From positions 1 through 7,057 of the forward strand of contig JADYYL010000226.1 of assembly GCA_020853655.1 (NCBI GenBank): a stretch of 7,057 bases of DNA, in the 5' to 3' direction. The DNA is from Deltaproteobacteria bacterium (GTDB taxonomy: Bacteria; Bdellovibrionota_C; UBA2361; SZUA-149; JADYYL01). Position numbers and translations under genes: made by a program. The notes beneath the pieces are model-generated. The model had not been told where the DNA came from, ran no database searches, and saw only the letters and a list, made by a program, of their open reading frames with translations. Within the stretch, counting starts at the first letter, position 1. Every line of letters begins with the position of its first letter. Positions 1 through 5,403 of this stretch are shown here, one piece after another.

Positions 1-29
1 TGTGTCTCGGCGGTGCGTGGCGCGAGCCG

Positions 30-222
30 TGGTCCACTCGAGTGCAGAACGCCCGGCTCGGTAGGCTATACTCCCTCGCACGACTTGCCAGAGACATTTC
101 AAGGCGAACTGCGCCTACGCGGCGAATTCCCGGAAATCTCGCGGTTCCTCTCGATCACCTCTTCGCCATGTCGAGCATGCTCGGGAAGGTGCCGTAAGGA
201 AGTGTCCATTGTTGCGATTGAG
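30..222 (+). repeat. Repeat copy A (decayed member of a three-copy family)
   Basis: A degenerate relative of the repeats at 2398-2582 and 4683-4894, in the same orientation. The 5' block around 46-68 (core GCAGAACGCCCGGCTCGGTA) matches the block in the other copies that reads GAACGCGCGGCTCGGTATCT in copy C. The 3' block at about 168-200 (ATG TCG AGC ATG CTC GGG AAG GTG CCG TAA) matches the shared end, read in copy C as MLSKVGKVR followed by a stop. Just after it, 201-222 retains imperfect arms (TGTCCATT and ATTGAGA) of the hairpin that is intact after copy C. The middle is about 10 nt shorter than copy C and poorly alignable. In the copy C frame there is an early TAG after the peptide SAERPAR, so this copy cannot encode that product. 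Boundaries are approximate. Confidence 0.6.
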
Positions 223-433
223 AGAGCGATTGGGTTTGTGCCGATCGGCCTCCGATGTTTCTCTCTCGGAAGCATGCCCTTGCGATCCAATTCTTGAACG
301 CGTTCTTGATCGTCCCGAATGGCAATACGTTGAGCATCTCTGGTGACTTACGCGAACCGGGATCCTCCTCAAGAGAGACCGCGGATGTAGCACTGGCGAG
401 GTCTCCCACGCCATAACCTGCCTGGAGGTTTCC
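223..433. other. Non-coding leader before the 629-residue gene
   Basis: I see no convincing gene here. The short frames on either strand lack a ribosome site or a recognisable product. Two perfect 10-bp palindromes stand out, GCCGATCGGC at 240-249 and GAACGCGTTC at 296-305; either could be an operator, but with single occurrences this is only suggestive. No convincing paired -35/-10 promoter was found. The stretch ends in a good ribosome-binding site, GGAGG at 424-428, five bases before the ATG at 434. Confidence 0.4.
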
Positions 434-2323
434 ATGTTTCCAGATCGACCATTGCGCCCGTCCGCGGAATCGACGTCGCTCGAGAGTGATTCGACTTCGC
501 TTCAGCGTCTCTCCCTGCCTCGACCGGCGGGCGCAAGCTCCCGTGAGGAGCAGTCATCGCAAATGCTTCCAGTGCAGGCGCGCTCGTCAATTCGACTCAG
601 TGATATTCCGGCGGATGAAATACGAACGCTTCTCCTCGAAAAGGGAGTGTTGACAGTCCTTCTGGGGAAGGTAGCTGATGGCGACGCACTCAGCCTCGTG
701 GAGCTTGATCGAATGTCGGGACAGGAGCTCGTCGCCACAATTGAGAGGTTGCAGCGCGATCTTCGTTCTCCTCGGGACGCACAGCGATTGAAATGGTTTG
801 TCGAAGAGATTTCCGAACCCAACTTCGTTGATGCGGTTGAGCGCATTCGCGCCGAATCGAATGGGCCAGCAACACGCGCGTTCGTTGAAGCCGGTCGACT
901 CGATGCTCCGGATCGTCTGATGCTTGCGAGCGACGGCTATCGCGCCTTTGCTTCGCACCTCCGGAGTCAACTCGGTTGGGATACGTCCCAGCAGGTTCGA
1001 GCTCTATTGCAAGCATACCGAGATCCGGCTACCGCCGAACAACTTCTCTCCGAAGAATGGCGAGTCGCGGCGATGCGATTGTCGACAGAGTCTCACGGGC
1101 TTGCAACGAACAGCTACGCAGACTTCGAAGCGGTTAGGATTTTTCTGGAGGATCGGACGCTTGCGAAAGGTCGAGATGTGGCGGTCTCCGCTCATACCCT
1201 GTCGGGTCAGGAGTTTGAGTCCTTTCTCAAACTCGCGCACGAAGCTTCTCAGCTTGCGACATTGCACCCCGGGCTTTCGCCAACGCTCAGCGATGTCTCA
1301 CTACTTGTGTCTATGACGCCTGAAGCTTTGCAAGCCGCTCGCTCCGTCAGTGCTCAGCTCTATTGGGATGCCGTGCGGAGTGGTCCGCTATCCACAAGTT
1401 TGTCGAGAGAGCGCATCTCCTTGCAGCGCTTTCTGTTAGAAATGGCGCCGAGGGACGGCACCAGTGCCTTTTCGTTAGAACAGATTGCACCAGCAGATCG
1501 CGATCGTGCCTATCGTCTTGGTGCAGAGTTTCTCAAGCTCGGTTTCGAGCGCGGCGACGTTGGCGAGTTGATGCGAAAGCCTTCGATTGCGCAGCACATT
1601 TCGAGCCTCCTCGCGGATCCGGATTCTCTCGACTTTGCCAAGGAGGTGCTGAGTAAGTGGCCGCACCTTCGCCAGCTTCCAGCGACGGCCACCATGGAGG
1701 GAATCGCCAATTCGCGAGCGAGCGAAGTGGAGTTTCGAATCGTGAATGCGGAGATTGAGCGCCGCTACGGTCCCCAGGCAGCGCCGGACCTCGACCCGAC
1801 TGGCGCGATGAAGAAAGTTCGCATCATGGATATCCTCGCGCGTGAAGATTATCAGCGCGTGACTCCAATAATGCCAACGTCGTGGTCAGATGAGTCAAAG
1901 ACCCGGGCGGATTTCCTCGATCCGAGCGAAAAATCGGAGTCCCCCGCGATGAGGGAGCGTCAACTGGAGCAGACGCTTCGGGTGCTCGAGTCGCCTGCCA
2001 TGAGAGTGGTCCACGACCAGTTCCTCAAACGCTTTTCACTGACGAACGTTCATCTTGGCATGGCGGAGAGCATCGCTGCTCGAAACGAGGTAGTAGACGC
2101 TCTTCGCGATCCGGTCCTAACAGGCGCGGTGGAATCGATCGTATGGTCGGTGACCACGAACCGCGAAGTGATTGCGAGTCATGCGTATCGAATCGGATTA
2201 GTGCTCGCGGCGTTCCATCGTCAGCCCGAGAAGATGGCCCGTCGAGTGGAGGAGCTTCGGGAGAAAGGGCAGATCAATCCTGAAGTTGGGCTCGCGAATG
2301 TACTGGCGGCGCTCCTTGAGTAG
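434..2323 (+). CDS. Hypothetical protein, 629 aa, cysteine-free and helix-rich; not recognised
   Basis: I do not recognise this protein. The ATG is supported by GGAGG five bases upstream, and the frame runs unbroken to TAG. There is no signal peptide and no membrane segment. Residues 1-55 are rich in Ser, Arg and Pro and look disordered. The rest appears almost entirely alpha-helical, rich in Leu, Ala, Glu and Arg. Several segments share a loose pattern of a hydrophobic residue, Ser/Thr, a polar pair and a helix: around 90-106 (RMSGQELVATIERL), 255-268 (TLSGQEFESFLKLA), 290-302 (LVSMTPEALQAAR) and 347-361 (SLEQIAPADRDRAYR). This suggests a helical-repeat scaffold. The protein has no cysteine at all, and I see no catalytic motif. 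Its C-terminus (about 580-606, IGLVLAAFHRQPEKMARRVEE) recurs as a broken DNA fragment at 5221-5330. Repeat copies lie on both sides. A secreted or effector-like protein is possible from composition, but this is inference. Confidence 0.85.
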   Translation: MFPDRPLRPSAESTSLESDSTSLQRLSLPRPAGASSREEQSSQMLPVQARSSIRLSDIPADEIRTLLLEKGVLTVLLGKVADGDALSLVELDRMSGQELVATIERLQRDLRSPRDAQRLKWFVEEISEPNFVDAVERIRAESNGPATRAFVEAGRLDAPDRLMLASDGYRAFASHLRSQLGWDTSQQVRALLQAYRDPATAEQLLSEEWRVAAMRLSTESHGLATNSYADFEAVRIFLEDRTLAKGRDVAVSAHTLSGQEFESFLKLAHEASQLATLHPGLSPTLSDVSLLVSMTPEALQAARSVSAQLYWDAVRSGPLSTSLSRERISLQRFLLEMAPRDGTSAFSLEQIAPADRDRAYRLGAEFLKLGFERGDVGELMRKPSIAQHISSLLADPDSLDFAKEVLSKWPHLRQLPATATMEGIANSRASEVEFRIVNAEIERRYGPQAAPDLDPTGAMKKVRIMDILAREDYQRVTPIMPTSWSDESKTRADFLDPSEKSESPAMRERQLEQTLRVLESPAMRVVHDQFLKRFSLTNVHLGMAESIAARNEVVDALRDPVLTGAVESIVWSVTTNREVIASHAYRIGLVLAAFHRQPEKMARRVEELREKGQINPEVGLANVLAALLE

Positions 2324-2378
2324 TGAGCGAACACGGCTCACAAGATGACGGAGATCTGAACCCACCTCTCTCTGGTGG
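2323..2378 (+). other. Two small stem-loops after the 629-residue gene
   Basis: GTGAGC (2323-2328) pairs with GCTCAC (2336-2341) around a 7-nt loop, overlapping the last base of the stop codon. CCACC (2362-2366) pairs with GGTGG (2374-2378) around TCTCTCT. Neither is followed by a T-run, so neither qualifies as a standard intrinsic terminator. They may slow or end transcription weakly, or be chance. Confidence 0.3.
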
Positions 2379-2397
2379 CATTCCCTCCGAGATGGGT

Positions 2398-2582
2398 CGG
2401 CCACCACTCTCGAGGGCAGAACGCGCGACTCGGTATCTTGCGCTTGTTCCCGCCACCGACCGACGGAAGTTTTGCTGAACTGCCACCCACGACCGGTTCC
2501 ACGATACCTTCGTTTGCTCTGTTTTATGCTCTTCGTCGCTGGGGCGACATGTTGAGCAAGGTCGGCAAGGTGCGATGAGGCG
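2398..2582 (+). repeat. Repeat copy B (frameshifted relative of copy C)
   Basis: About 183 nt aligned by hand to 4683-4868, with roughly four of five positions identical and both ends well matched. The start CGGCCACcaCTCTCGAG and the end TTGAGCAAGGTcGGCAAGGTGCGaTGAGGCG are nearly the same as copy C. Against copy C it lacks single bases at three places (near 2406, in the Pro/Ala-rich middle around 2465-2480, and near 2510), so the long frame seen in copy C is broken. The last stretch still reads LRRWGDMLSKVGKVR before TGA. Unlike copy C, it is not followed by the GTGTCAATT hairpin. I treat it as a decayed repeat and not as a gene. Confidence 0.75.
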
Positions 2583-2825
2583 CAACGCTCAAGTTCAAAC
2601 GAGCCTTTGCCTCGATGAGCGCTCCAATCATTTCGATAAGTCTATGCGTGGAACCCCAGCCACTCTTTTTCCGGTGGCCATCCGATCCTTATTTGCATGT
2701 CGTTGAAATCCCTCAGTTTTGCAGCGGCGCGCGCCATCGAAAACCGGTGAGGAAAAACCTCGAGCGTTGATGATTCAGATCAACTTACCAAGCCATAACG
2801 ATGATAGCTGAAGAAGGGTTTTCAA
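2583..2825. other. Non-coding gap upstream of the 520-residue gene
   Basis: No gene is supported here. A small inverted repeat, GCCAC (2659-2663) and GTGGC (2674-2678) around TCTTTTTCCG, has no T-run after it. I could not identify a convincing promoter by eye. The stretch ends with a ribosome-binding site, AGAAGGG at about 2812-2818, seven bases before the GTG at 2826. Confidence 0.4.
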
Positions 2826-4388
2826 GTGCCTGACGTAGTCCAAACTCAATCACCCCATATCCGTTCTGCGGACGTCGCAGAAGTTCGCCACCCCTCGCTC
2901 TCGGTCAGCGACCGCGCGCAAATATCCTTATATCTCAATAACGATCGCGAGATTGACTCGTACCTACAGCGGCGGGGATTCGAAGTCGTCTACGACGACA
3001 AGGGAGATCGCGCGATTCGCTCCCGTGGGGAGAGTGGCTGGAAACGGCTCGATCCGAAGTGGACGAGCTTGTCCGATCTCCCTGCCGACGTCGCTGACGC
3101 GTCACGACTCGCATTCGATACGATCGCGATTGCTGGGATCCCAAGTTTGATAAAACTTTTCGGTGTTGGGGGCGTATCCGCAACTGCAGGCGTGTCACTC
3201 CCTGTCGCAATGGGGGCGGGAGGCGCGGCTGCGGCGTCTGCGGACGGAATGCGGCAGCTCGTTGGGATGGCAACTGGAGTTCGAACTGACGTCGACTGGG
3301 AGAGCATCGCCTTCGCTGGCATTGCGGGCACACTTTTTCCTGGAGCGGTGTCGGCCGGGAAAGCGGGCCTCGCAGCACTCGCCAAAACCGACGCGGGTAA
3401 AGTGCTGGTACCTCTCCTAGAGGATTACTGCCTGCGCGCCGCGGCTTCAATGCAAACCTTTGCCGCAGAGCTGGTCAATGGGATGAATGCTGCTGCGAAA
3501 CGGGCAGGCCAAACCGTTTCAGAGTTCGTGCGAACGGATGAGGGTGTGCAGTTCCTCATGAAAGGGGCCCGCGGAATTCAAGACCGCCTTGAATCGTTCC
3601 AGAGTGGATTGATTACTACGCTTCAGAACGAACAACCCCTTGCAGCACACGTCGGAGCTGCTCCCACGCGATCCGCGGTGCAATCAATAGGCGCTCCTCT
3701 GATGAGCGAGGCGACTCGTGAAGGTGGCGGGATTGCTCGTCCATCGGGGCTTGTCCGAAGTGTGGCTTCTTATATTGAAGATGCGTTCAATCGGCTTGGT
3801 CGACAGCAGACTCGCAACAAGGGATCCGAGTTGTTGGAGCGGAACGCAGCACAAGCACTGAAAGGCGAAGCGATCATACCGAATTCTGTGCTCGACCGAA
3901 TTGGTTTTGACGTTGTGATGCTACCAGAGACCGCAAAAAAAGTGGGATTTCCCCCCACGATGAGCGTAGCGGAGATTCGCTCAACCGTGCTCTCAAATGG
4001 ACAGAACGATATCAGAACACTGGAATCTCTCTATGGGCAGTACGAAAGCATTGCGAAAGGCGGTGACAGCCGCTTCGCGCAAGCGCTTGTCCCGTTGCGC
4101 GCAACAATCGAGCGTTATGGTATCGCGCTCACGAAGTTGGGACGCGCAAGCTGGAGCACAGACGACCTAACGAATATTCTCGGCATCGACCCGCGCTATA
4201 TAGCGGACGGGAATTTGTATGGTGTGCAGGTGAAGACCTCGGTTGCTGCGGCCGACCGCTTCATACGAGAGGGGACTGGGCTGGGAAGAAACATTCCGGT
4301 GATAGTCGGCGACGCCAGTCGCGGAAACTTTGACGATATTCTTCGTGCCCTCCGCTCCGGCGGGCAGTGGATCGAGGGGCGTCACTAA
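2826..4388 (+). CDS. Hypothetical protein, 520 aa, Ala/Gly-rich hydrophobic core; phage structural-protein-like N-terminal half
   Basis: The GTG start is chosen for the AAGGG-type ribosome site seven bases upstream; no in-frame ATG occurs for over 120 codons. Residues 28-80 look like a small alpha/beta unit (YLQRRGFEVVYDDKGDRAIR, then GWKRLDP). After SLSDLPADVADASR (81-94) comes a hydrophobic Gly/Ala-rich stretch, about 95-182, with a polar break at GMRQ (141-144) and DVDW (155-158). This order (short charged unit, LDP, DLPADVADA, Gly/Ala-rich helices, DW) resembles regions I know from large tail, internal-virion or polyvalent phage proteins; that is recognition by style only. Residues 200-330 are mostly amphipathic helix with one cysteine (202). 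Residues 335-520 look like a separate compact domain (VVMLPETAKKVGFPP; NLYGVQVKTS; NIPVIVGDASRGNFDDI) without a catalytic signature I can name. No signal peptide is present. Alternatives are a membrane-active or toxin-type protein with a C-terminal effector domain. Confidence 0.82.
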   Translation: MPDVVQTQSPHIRSADVAEVRHPSLSVSDRAQISLYLNNDREIDSYLQRRGFEVVYDDKGDRAIRSRGESGWKRLDPKWTSLSDLPADVADASRLAFDTIAIAGIPSLIKLFGVGGVSATAGVSLPVAMGAGGAAAASADGMRQLVGMATGVRTDVDWESIAFAGIAGTLFPGAVSAGKAGLAALAKTDAGKVLVPLLEDYCLRAAASMQTFAAELVNGMNAAAKRAGQTVSEFVRTDEGVQFLMKGARGIQDRLESFQSGLITTLQNEQPLAAHVGAAPTRSAVQSIGAPLMSEATREGGGIARPSGLVRSVASYIEDAFNRLGRQQTRNKGSELLERNAAQALKGEAIIPNSVLDRIGFDVVMLPETAKKVGFPPTMSVAEIRSTVLSNGQNDIRTLESLYGQYESIAKGGDSRFAQALVPLRATIERYGIALTKLGRASWSTDDLTNILGIDPRYIADGNLYGVQVKTSVAAADRFIREGTGLGRNIPVIVGDASRGNFDDILRALRSGGQWIEGRH

Positions 4389-4500
4389 TCAACCTGTTGT
4401 CAATTCGAGAGTGTTTCCGGGCGCCTACAATGCGATCGGATGTCGGGCACACTCATGCTAGAACTCATCATAATGGTCGGACTGATCCGTAGAGGGTTTT
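4389..4500. other. Short non-coding spacer after the 520-residue gene
   Basis: I see no gene, terminator or promoter of quality here. It runs into a pyrimidine-rich stretch (GGGTTTTTCTCTTTTTCAGG, 4494-4513) that forms the 5' arm of the stem-loop at 4501-4555. Confidence 0.35.
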
Positions 4501-4555
4501 TCTCTTTTTCAGGGATTGAGTGGTGCGAGTCGCCACTGACTCCCTGGAAAGGAGG
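4501..4555 (+). other. Long imperfect stem-loop with a buried AAGGAGG
   Basis: As RNA, 4501-4515 (TCTCTTTTTCAGGGA) pairs with 4541-4555 (TCCCTGGAAAGGAGG) in 15 consecutive pairs, three of them G-U. An inner stem AGTGG (4519-4523) with CCACT (4533-4537) caps it. The 3' arm contains AAAGGAGG, an ideal Shine-Dalgarno string that the U-rich 5' arm would hide. No start codon lies at a proper distance: GTG at 4556 abuts it. It could therefore be a structured end of a small mobile element and not a translation switch. There is no T-run after the stem on either strand, which argues against a terminator. Confidence 0.55.
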
Positions 4556-4605
4556 GTGAGAGAATCGAGAAGAAAATTTTTCCGGTATGCCCCGCTCGAG
4601 AACTC

Positions 4606-4866
4606 TTGGGTGCTTGGGGCGAGAGAGCAGAGTTTGAGATTCGAGTGACACTGGAAGTGCTTGAGATCGAGGCGCCGAACTACGGCCACGAACTCTCGAG
4701 CGCCGAACGCGCGGCTCGGTATCTTGCACTCGCTCCCGCAAGCTACCGACGGGATGTATTGCTGAACCGCTACCCACGACTGGTTCCGCGATACTTTCGA
4801 TTCGCTCTGTTCAATGCTCTCCGTCGGTGTGGCGACATGTTGAGCAAGGTAGGCAAGGTGCGGTGA
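4606..4866 (+). pseudogene. Open frame carrying repeat copy C; doubtful gene or remnant (86 codons)
   Basis: The frame runs from a possible TTG start to TGA, and stays open upstream to about 4540 without an ATG. It lacks a ribosome site at the right spacing. The product would contain ELSSAERAARYLALAPASYR and end RRCGDMLSKVGKVR. It is basic, with no membrane segment and no domain I recognise. The last 60 or so codons coincide with the repeat shared with 2398-2582 and 30-222, where the same frame is broken by stops or single-base gaps. Either copy C is the least-decayed remnant of a coding element, such as the C-terminal end of a transposon-borne protein, or the frame is accidental within a non-coding repeat. 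I favour a remnant, with low certainty. Confidence 0.35.
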
Positions 4867-4868
4867 GG
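4683..4868 (+). repeat. Repeat copy C (best-preserved member)
   Basis: This 186-nt segment aligns with copy B (2398-2580) along its whole length and with copy A (about 30-200) at both ends, all in the same orientation. The shared right end is TTGAGCAAGGTAGGCAAGGT followed by GCGGTGAGGCG. Directly after it lies the hairpin at 4865-4898, whose decayed equivalent follows copy A. The family probably has more copies elsewhere in the genome, but that cannot be seen from this window. Confidence 0.75.
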
Positions 4869-4898
4869 CGGTGTCAATTTCCGTAATTGACACCCCTC
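4865..4898. repeat. Terminal hairpin GGTGTCAATT / AATTGACACC
   Basis: A perfect 10-bp inverted repeat, GGTGTCAATT (4870-4879) and AATTGACACC (4885-4894), around TCCGT. The stem extends by GAGG (4865-4868) with CCTC (4895-4898) past one bulged C at 4869, giving 14 pairs. No T-run follows on the plus strand and no matching one on the minus strand, so it is not a typical terminator. It sits at the right edge of repeat copy C, and an imperfect version follows copy A. This is the layout expected of a palindromic element end, as in REP-type or IS200/IS605-type elements. Confidence 0.7.
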
Positions 4899-5037
4899 CC
4901 CGGTTCTTGCGGATCAGTCTTCCCATCTTTTTCTGCAGAGGCGCTGTCTTGCGCCCGTATCTCACTTTCCGTTGACCTCGATGTACCAATGAGAGGTTGG
5001 CTTACGCGCGAACGATTGCGATCAAGGAGTGGGATAC
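4899..5037. other. Non-coding stretch before the micro-ORF
   Basis: No gene, RNA or strong signal is visible, apart from the ribosome-site string AAGGAG at 5024-5029 that belongs to the micro-ORF at 5038. Confidence 0.3.
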
Positions 5038-5082
5038 ATGTCCAACGCTTTCGAACTAACTGAATTGCCGGCCGTGCTGTAA
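5038..5082 (+). CDS. 14-codon micro-ORF with an ideal ribosome site
   Basis: ATG at 5038 follows AAGGAG (5024-5029) at an eight-base spacing, the best initiation signal in the window. The frame encodes MSNAFELTELPAVL and ends at TAA. It may be a true short peptide, a leader peptide, or the preserved 5' end of a longer gene now broken. The last fits the decayed gene fragment 140 nt downstream, which lies in a different frame. The same frame stays open after the TAA for about 60 codons. The peptide does not match the N-terminus of either long plus-strand protein. I do not recognise it as a known leader. Confidence 0.35.
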   Translation: MSNAFELTELPAVL

Positions 5083-5220
5083 AAGCGTTGTGACTCTCTT
5101 AGAACGAACCCTTTCGAAAAGCTCCGAAGCGAACCAAGTTCGTTGCCATCCTGCCTGACTTCAGGTTGGGTGATGAGCGAGACCTCCTTTGCGCTGCGCA
5201 TGTATTCGATGGGTCATCTC

Positions 5221-5330
5221 GCCTCGCTTATTTCGAAGCGGATTGGTCCTCGCGGCGTTCCATCGTCACACTGAGAAGATGGCCCGCCGAGTGGAGGCGC
5301 CTTTTTTGGCAGTGAGTGAAGAGTGTTTTT
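5221..5330 (+). pseudogene. Decayed 3'-end fragment of a paralogue of the 629-residue gene
   Basis: The stretch at about 5221-5296 aligns to 2172-2250 in the 629-residue gene. The core CGCGGCGTTCCATCGTCA is identical in both, followed by GAGAAGATGGCCCG and CGAGTGGAGG. In one frame it reads GLVLAAFHRHTEKMARRVE, against GLVLAAFHRQPEKMARRVE in the intact protein. After GTGGAG the alignment resumes about 50 nt further along the parent gene (GGCGCC..., then GTGAGTGAAGAGTG against GTGAGCGAACACG). It therefore carries an internal deletion and runs past the parent's stop codon. The upstream parts of the gene are missing or unrecognisable. It is a remnant and not an expressed gene. Confidence 0.7.
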
Positions 5331-5364
5331 TGGTCTACCGACTAGCGGCGGATCCGGTTGACGA

Positions 5365-5383
5365 ACTGAGAAAGTCGCTCAGT
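5365..5383 (-). other. Small stem-loop downstream of the FG-GAP gene
   Basis: ACTGAG (5365-5370) pairs with CTCAGT (5378-5383) around a 7-nt loop, 20 nt past the stop of the minus-strand gene. On that strand it is followed by TCGTCAACC and not by a T-run, so it is at best a weak terminator. Confidence 0.3.
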
Positions 5384-5403
5384 ATTGATATCTGCGAAAG
5401 GTG

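Noticed and set aside
155..409. Minus-strand open frame of 84 codons upstream of the first gene
   Set aside because: The product looks protein-like in places, but there is no ribosome site or recognised family, and it runs into decayed repeat copy A.
2935..3450. Minus-strand open frame of 171 codons
   Set aside because: It lies wholly inside the better-supported 520-residue gene, has Arg/Pro/Ser-heavy composition typical of antisense shadows, and has no ribosome site.
30..4894. Integron cassette array with attC sites
   Set aside because: The gene-plus-repeat order is suggestive, but the repeats show no paired core sites of the GTTRRRY / RYYYAAC type, and the genes do not sit close to the repeats as cassettes do.
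4865..4898. Intrinsic terminator
   Set aside because: The stem is strong, but neither strand has a T-run directly after it. Its place at the repeat edge explains it better.
4468..4989. Minus-strand open frame of 173 codons across copy C
   Set aside because: It overlaps the repeat and both hairpins (4501-4555 and 4865-4898), has no ribosome site or recognisable domain, and its equivalent in copy B is frameshifted. It is probably a shadow of the repeat.
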